Assembly: GCA_027596195.1 (NCBI GenBank)
Contig: JADGJG010000965.1
Location: forward strand, 1-10,412
DNA from: Podochytrium sp. JEL0797
Taxonomy: Eukaryota; Chytridiomycota; Chytridiomycetes; Chytridiales; Chytriomycetaceae
Reading direction: 5' to 3'
DNA: 10,412 nt
The notes under the pieces are model-generated. The model ran no database searches and was not told where the DNA came from. It saw only the letters and a program-made list of their open reading frames with translations. Numbering within the stretch: position 1 is the stretch's first letter; each line of letters opens with the position of its first letter. The position numbers were made by a program, and so were the translations under genes. Positions 7,030-10,412 of the stretch are shown one piece after another.

Positions 7030-8995
7030 ATGATTTTAGCCATCGCTGCTCTCTGTTTGGCCGCATCAGTGTCCTGCTCCAGCACGATGACGGGAAAAAT
7101 TGTTGTCGCGTATGTGGTGGACGGTAGCGGAATTCAGGCTTCCCAGATCGATTATTCCATTGTAACCCACGTGCAGTACAGCTTTGGTTCCCTCGACTTG
7201 TCTGGAAACGTTATCGTTCCCGTCGGACTCTCCTCGAGCTTCGTCAACGAGGTCCACGCGAACGGCGCAGCCATTTCACTCGTTCTTGGAGGGTGGGGAG
7301 TCACGCCTTTTTCTCAAGCCTTCTCCACTTCAACTGGGATAGGGAATGCTGTCAATTCAATCAGTGCTGTAGTTTCACGCCTACAGCTTGATGGAGTCGA
7401 GATTGATTGGGAATATCCCGGCAAAATGGGTGCACCTGGGTCCGTCATCAACACACGCACAGACGCAACCAATTACCTCACATTCCTGCAAGCTTTACGA
7501 GCAAAACTGGGAGGCTTAAAGTGTATTTCTGTGTGTGGAAGCCTGAGTCCGTTTGTGGGAAGCAACGGAATTCCACTCGCCTCCATGACCTCGTTTGCCC
7601 AAGTTCTTAACTTTCTGACAGTTATGGCGTATGATATAAACGGCTCCTGGAATACGTATTCTGGTCCAAACGCGCCCTTGCAACAGGATGCGAGTGGGCT
7701 CAATCCAGGAAGCGTTGTGTCTGCAATTAATGCCTGGATTCAAGCAGGCTTTCCCGCTAATCAGCTTGTGCTGGCTGTTCCATTGTGAGTTATTATGCAT
7801 AATACTGTCAGTTTCTGACTTGCTTTCCAGCTATGGCCAGAGCACGGTGGTCACAACCTCCATGGCCAACAATGCGGGATCCAATGAAGCCGCCCTCGTC
7901 AACAAAGCTACGGCATATACAGGCTCCACTTACACATACAACCAAATTCTCAAATTCATGCAAAACCCTTCTCGTTCCTTCGTATCCAAATTCGACCCCG
8001 TTACTCAAACCGCATGGCTCTTCCACCCGCCAACAATGGAATATATTTCCTACGACAACCCCGTCTCTCTAACAGCAAAAGCCGTATATTCCGGATGCAT
8101 GGGTCTCCTTGGCGTCGGCATCTGGGAACTATCGCAAGACGGAGGATACCTGCTCCCATTTCTGAGCACCTTCTTGACAACGCGGCCAGGAACATCTTGT
8201 ATCGCTCAAGCACTTTCTATCAAATCGGCTCCGAACCTTCCAGTTCCACCACTTCCGACCGCTCCATCCAACCCAGCGACTCGATGCGGCCTCACGTGGA
8301 CGGATGCGAACTCAAACTGCAACAGTTTCTGCAACCAAGACGTGGATTGTCCAAACACTCAGTTCTGTTTCACACAACTAGCTACAACAGTTTGCGCGAG
8401 ATATGGGATCGTGGTTCCGAATGATCCCACTTCTCGATGTGGAATGAGCTTGGCGGACGCGAATGCAAACTGTTACTCGTTTTGCGCGTCGAATGCGGAT
8501 TGTGTGGGGTTCCAGCAGTGTTTTAACATGTTGGATCCAATTTGTGTGACTGGGGTGGCGCCTGTTCAAACATCAACTACAAGTACGTCGACCACGTCGA
8601 AAACAACAAGCTCCAGCTCCACCTCGACAACAACGAGGTCAACGAGCACCAGCAGTAGTACTACTTCTTCAAGTTCCACCACGAGCTCATCTTCGAGCTC
8701 CAGCACCACGACAAGTTCCACCACAAGCTCAACGTCGAGCTCCAGCACCACGTCAAGTTCCACCACCAGCTCATCGACGAGCTCCAGCATCACATCAAGT
8801 TCCACGAGCAGCTCAACGTCTACCACGACTTTGTCATCAATCGCTACAACAACTCCAACTCCAATCACGCCGTTCTTCCCCTTTTCAGTTAGCAGCAGAG
8901 AGCCGCCCAAGGATCTGATCCAAAATACAAGCTCATCACTTTCTCTTCTTCCTCGACAAATATTCATCTTTTCCCTCCTCTTCCTTATTGTTTGA
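7030..8995 (+). CDS. Secreted GH18 chitinase-like protein, copy 1, with cysteine modules, Ser/Thr stalk and GPI-type tail (639 aa)
   Basis: Exons are 7030-7784 and 7831-8995, with a 46-nt GT-AG intron in phase 2 that restores AVPFYGQ. The start was set at MILAIAALCL because the downstream copy begins at the matching ATG. The frame is also open to 6985. A signal peptide covers about residues 1-17. The GH18 barrel runs from KIVVAYVVDGSG (23-34) through SLVLGGWG (83-90, the SxGGW strand), DGVEIDWEYPG (121-131) and VMAYDINGSW (198-207) to GIWELSQDGG (348-357). The proton donor Glu128 and Asp126 are present, but the first Asp of the D-x-D-x-E core is Glu124. Two six-cysteine modules follow (403-440 and 454-490), then about 90 Ser/Thr-rich residues, then a hydrophobic end (FIFSLLFLIV) preceded by Ser/Asn residues, as in GPI-anchored wall proteins. 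It likely acts on chitin at the cell surface, for wall remodelling or growth on chitin. Substrate and activity are inferred. Confidence 0.92.
8282..8545 (+). other. Two tandem six-cysteine modules in the chitinase-like protein
   Basis: Residues 403-440 and 454-490 share the pattern RCG-x-(T/S)-x-x-DAN-x-NC-x-SFC, then C-P/V and Q-x-CF. The cysteine spacing is C-x10-C-x3-C-x5-C-x5-C-x7/8-C in both. The pattern does not match CBM18 (hevein) or fungal CBM1 as I know them. Modules of this CG-x-(W/S)-x-DA type are, to my knowledge, attached to secreted enzymes in several microbial eukaryotes. A carbohydrate-binding role is inference. Confidence 0.65.
8671..8823 (+). repeat. 42-bp coding minisatellite in the Ser/Thr stalk
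   Basis: Three imperfect 42-bp units (8671-8712, 8713-8754, 8755-8796) plus a partial fourth each begin AAGTTCCAC and contain GAGCTCCAGCA. Each unit encodes 14 Ser/Thr residues. The unit length is a multiple of three, so gain or loss of units keeps the frame and changes only stalk length. Confidence 0.85.
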
Positions 8996-9331
8996 TGAAG
9001 CAATACATTCAATATATTTATCATCTTACATTTCTCGCCCTCCACCAATACACGCACTTCCCACCAACACGGAGAAACTCAGGCGCCAAATGCGTCACAA
9101 CTCTCGCCCCAACCGCTGCCAATGAATGTGTCTGTTCAACCCATGTTTGAGGGATAATTTATTTTTGCCAAAGAATCTCTCGCGATGAGGAGGGAGCGGG
9201 AGTTCGTGTGTATGAAGTTTCGCGCCACTTTCCTCCAAAATACATATTGTAAAAAAAAAGGGAAGTCCTTATTCCCAAAGACAAGAGATTTACAAGAGAT
9301 TTACACAAAGTTAATTATATCACCACATCGA
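8996..9331. other. 336-bp spacer between the two chitinase copies; no gene seen
   Basis: The spacer holds the copy 1 3' end, with an AATATA at 9011-9016 as a possible weak poly(A) signal, and the copy 2 promoter. Other visible elements are TTTCGCGCCA at 9218-9227, an A run at 9251-9259 and an 11-bp tandem repeat ACAAGAGATTT at 9281-9302. The copy 2 frame is open upstream to an ATG at 9185, but that stretch does not resemble the copy 1 leader or a signal peptide. Confidence 0.6.
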
Positions 9332-10412
9332 ATGATTTTGGCCCACGCTGCTCTCTGGTTGGTCGCGTCAGTTTCCTGCGCTAGCACGACGACGGGAAAA
9401 ATTGTTGTCGCATATGTGGTGGACGGCAGCGGAATCCAGGCTTCCCAAATCGACTATTCCATCGTGACCAATGTGCACTACAGCTTTGGTTCCCTCGACA
9501 TGTCTGGAAACGTTGTCGTTCCCGTCGGACTCTCCTCGAGCTTCGTTAACGAGGTCCACGCGAACGGTGCAGCTATTTCACTCGTTCTTGGAGGATGGGG
9601 GGTCACACCCTTTTCTCAAGTCTTCTCCAATTCCACTGGGATTGGAAATGCAGTCAATTCAATTAGCTCTGTAGTTTCACGTCTACAGCTTGATGGAGTC
9701 GAGATTGATTGGGAATATCCCGGCAAAATGGGAGCACCAGGGTCCGTCATCAACACACGCACAGACACAATCAATTATCTCACATTCCTGCAAGCTTTGC
9801 GAGTAAAAATGGGAACCAAAAAGTGTATTTCTTTGTGTGCAAGTCTGAACCCGTTTGTGGGAAGCAACGGAATTCCACTCGCCTCCATGACCTCGTTTGC
9901 CCAAGTCGTTAACTTTCTGACAGTTATGGCATATGACATTAACGGCTCATGGAATATATATTCTGGTCCAAACGCACCTTTGCAACAGGATGCGAGCGGA
10001 ATCAATCCAGGAAGCGTTGTGTCTGCAATTAATTCCTGGATCCAGGCTGGCGTTCCTGCTAATCAGCTTGTGCTGGCTGTTCCATTGTGAGTTGTTATGC
10101 ATAATTCTTTCAGTTTCTGACTTGCTTTCCAGCTATGGCCAGAGCACGGTGGTCACAACCTCTATGGCCAACAATGCGGGATCCAATGAAGCCGCCCTCG
10201 TCAACAAAGCTACGGCATATACAGGCTCCACTTACACGTACAGCCAAATTCTCAAATTCATGCAAGACCCCTCTCGTTCCTTCGTATCCAAATTCGACCC
10301 CGTCACTCAAACTGCATGGCTCTTCCACCCGCCAACAATGGAATATATTTCCTACGACAACCCCGTCTCTCTAACAGCAAAAGCCGTATATTCCGGATGC
10401 ATGGGTCTCCTT
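9332..10412 (+). CDS. Secreted GH18 chitinase-like protein, copy 2 (cut by window end)
   Basis: Exon 1 is 9332-10086 and exon 2 begins at 10133, with a 46-nt GT-AG intron of the same length, position and phase as in copy 1. Exon 2 continues past the window. Exon 1 is exactly as long as in copy 1 (755 nt) with no indels. The protein starts MILAHAALWLVASVSCAS (signal peptide) and keeps SLVLGGWG, DGVEIDWEYPG with catalytic Glu128, and VMAYDINGSW. About 25 of the first 251 residues differ from copy 1, mostly conservative, with clusters in the signal peptide and around residues 147-173. The cysteine modules, stalk and GPI tail, if present, lie beyond the window. The same Asp-to-Glu change (Glu124) is present. 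No break is seen, so the gene appears functional as far as visible. Confidence 0.9.

Larger units (their letters stand above)
7030..10412 (+). repeat. Tandem gene duplication of the GH18 gene
   Basis: 7030-8110 aligns without gaps to 9332-10412, an offset of 2302 bp. Hand count gives about 75 differences in the 755 nt of exon 1, 3 in the 46-nt intron and 7 in the first 280 nt of exon 2. The flanking upstream sequences are not clearly similar, so the visible duplicated unit starts at or near the start codon. Confidence 0.9.

Noticed and set aside
8566..9057. 163-codon antisense frame opposite the Ser/Thr stalk, encoding a Val/Leu/Glu-rich chain
   Set aside because: It is the mirror of the low-complexity Ser/Thr codons. 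Its pattern follows the 42-bp repeat and it has no independent motif.
9281..9302. Tandem 11-bp repeat ACAAGAGATTT considered as a mobile-element target duplication
   Set aside because: The two copies are directly adjacent with no insert and no terminal inverted repeats. Simple slippage explains them.
9185..9331. 49-residue extension of chitinase copy 2 before MILAHAAL
   Set aside because: It would bury the signal peptide inside the protein, and it lacks a counterpart in copy 1.
1..10412. CRISPR array, prokaryotic operon, phage or transposon system
   Set aside because: Every confident gene is eukaryotic and most are spliced. No regularly spaced repeats, transposase, reverse transcriptase or integrase motifs were seen on either strand.

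Overview
This is a compact eukaryotic nuclear segment, most likely from a fungus. The coding genes are broken by short GT-AG introns of about 46 to 112 nt. ADE1 is a single-function SAICAR synthetase of the fungal/bacterial type, not the animal PAICS fusion. Two tandem genes encode secreted GH18 chitinase-like proteins, and the complete one ends in a Ser/Thr-rich stalk and a GPI-type tail. An early-diverging (chytrid-like) fungus would fit the six-cysteine modules on that protein, but this is inference only. Splice models were built by eye from splice signals, reading phase and protein family motifs.

Layout: positions 1-314 (+) hold the 3' end of an unidentified gene, with a 19-base C run that obscures the join. 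Convergent to it, 411-1600 (-) is a five-exon TBC (Rab-GAP-like) gene. A 770-bp AT- and homopolymer-rich gap follows. Then come two intronless, clearly paralogous four-helix membrane proteins of unknown family (2371-2913 and 3238-3762, +). A three-exon gene for a 72-residue protein of unknown function lies at 3868-4204 (+).

ADE1 (4304-5627, -, eight exons including a 24-nt microexon) and RRP4 (5667-6918, +, seven exons) are divergent housekeeping genes whose start codons are separated by only 39 bp. The window ends in a tandem pair of GH18 genes (7030-8995 complete; 9332-10412 cut off by the window end).

How the genes relate: ADE1 acts in de novo purine synthesis and RRP4 is the S1/KH cap subunit of the RNA exosome. 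They are functionally unrelated but appear to share one promoter region. The two chitinase copies are about 90% identical in exon 1 but about 97% identical from the intron onward, which suggests gene conversion. The best candidates for undescribed biology are the tandem four-helix membrane protein pair, the six-cysteine module pair on the chitinase, and the TBC protein whose catalytic fingers deviate from consensus.
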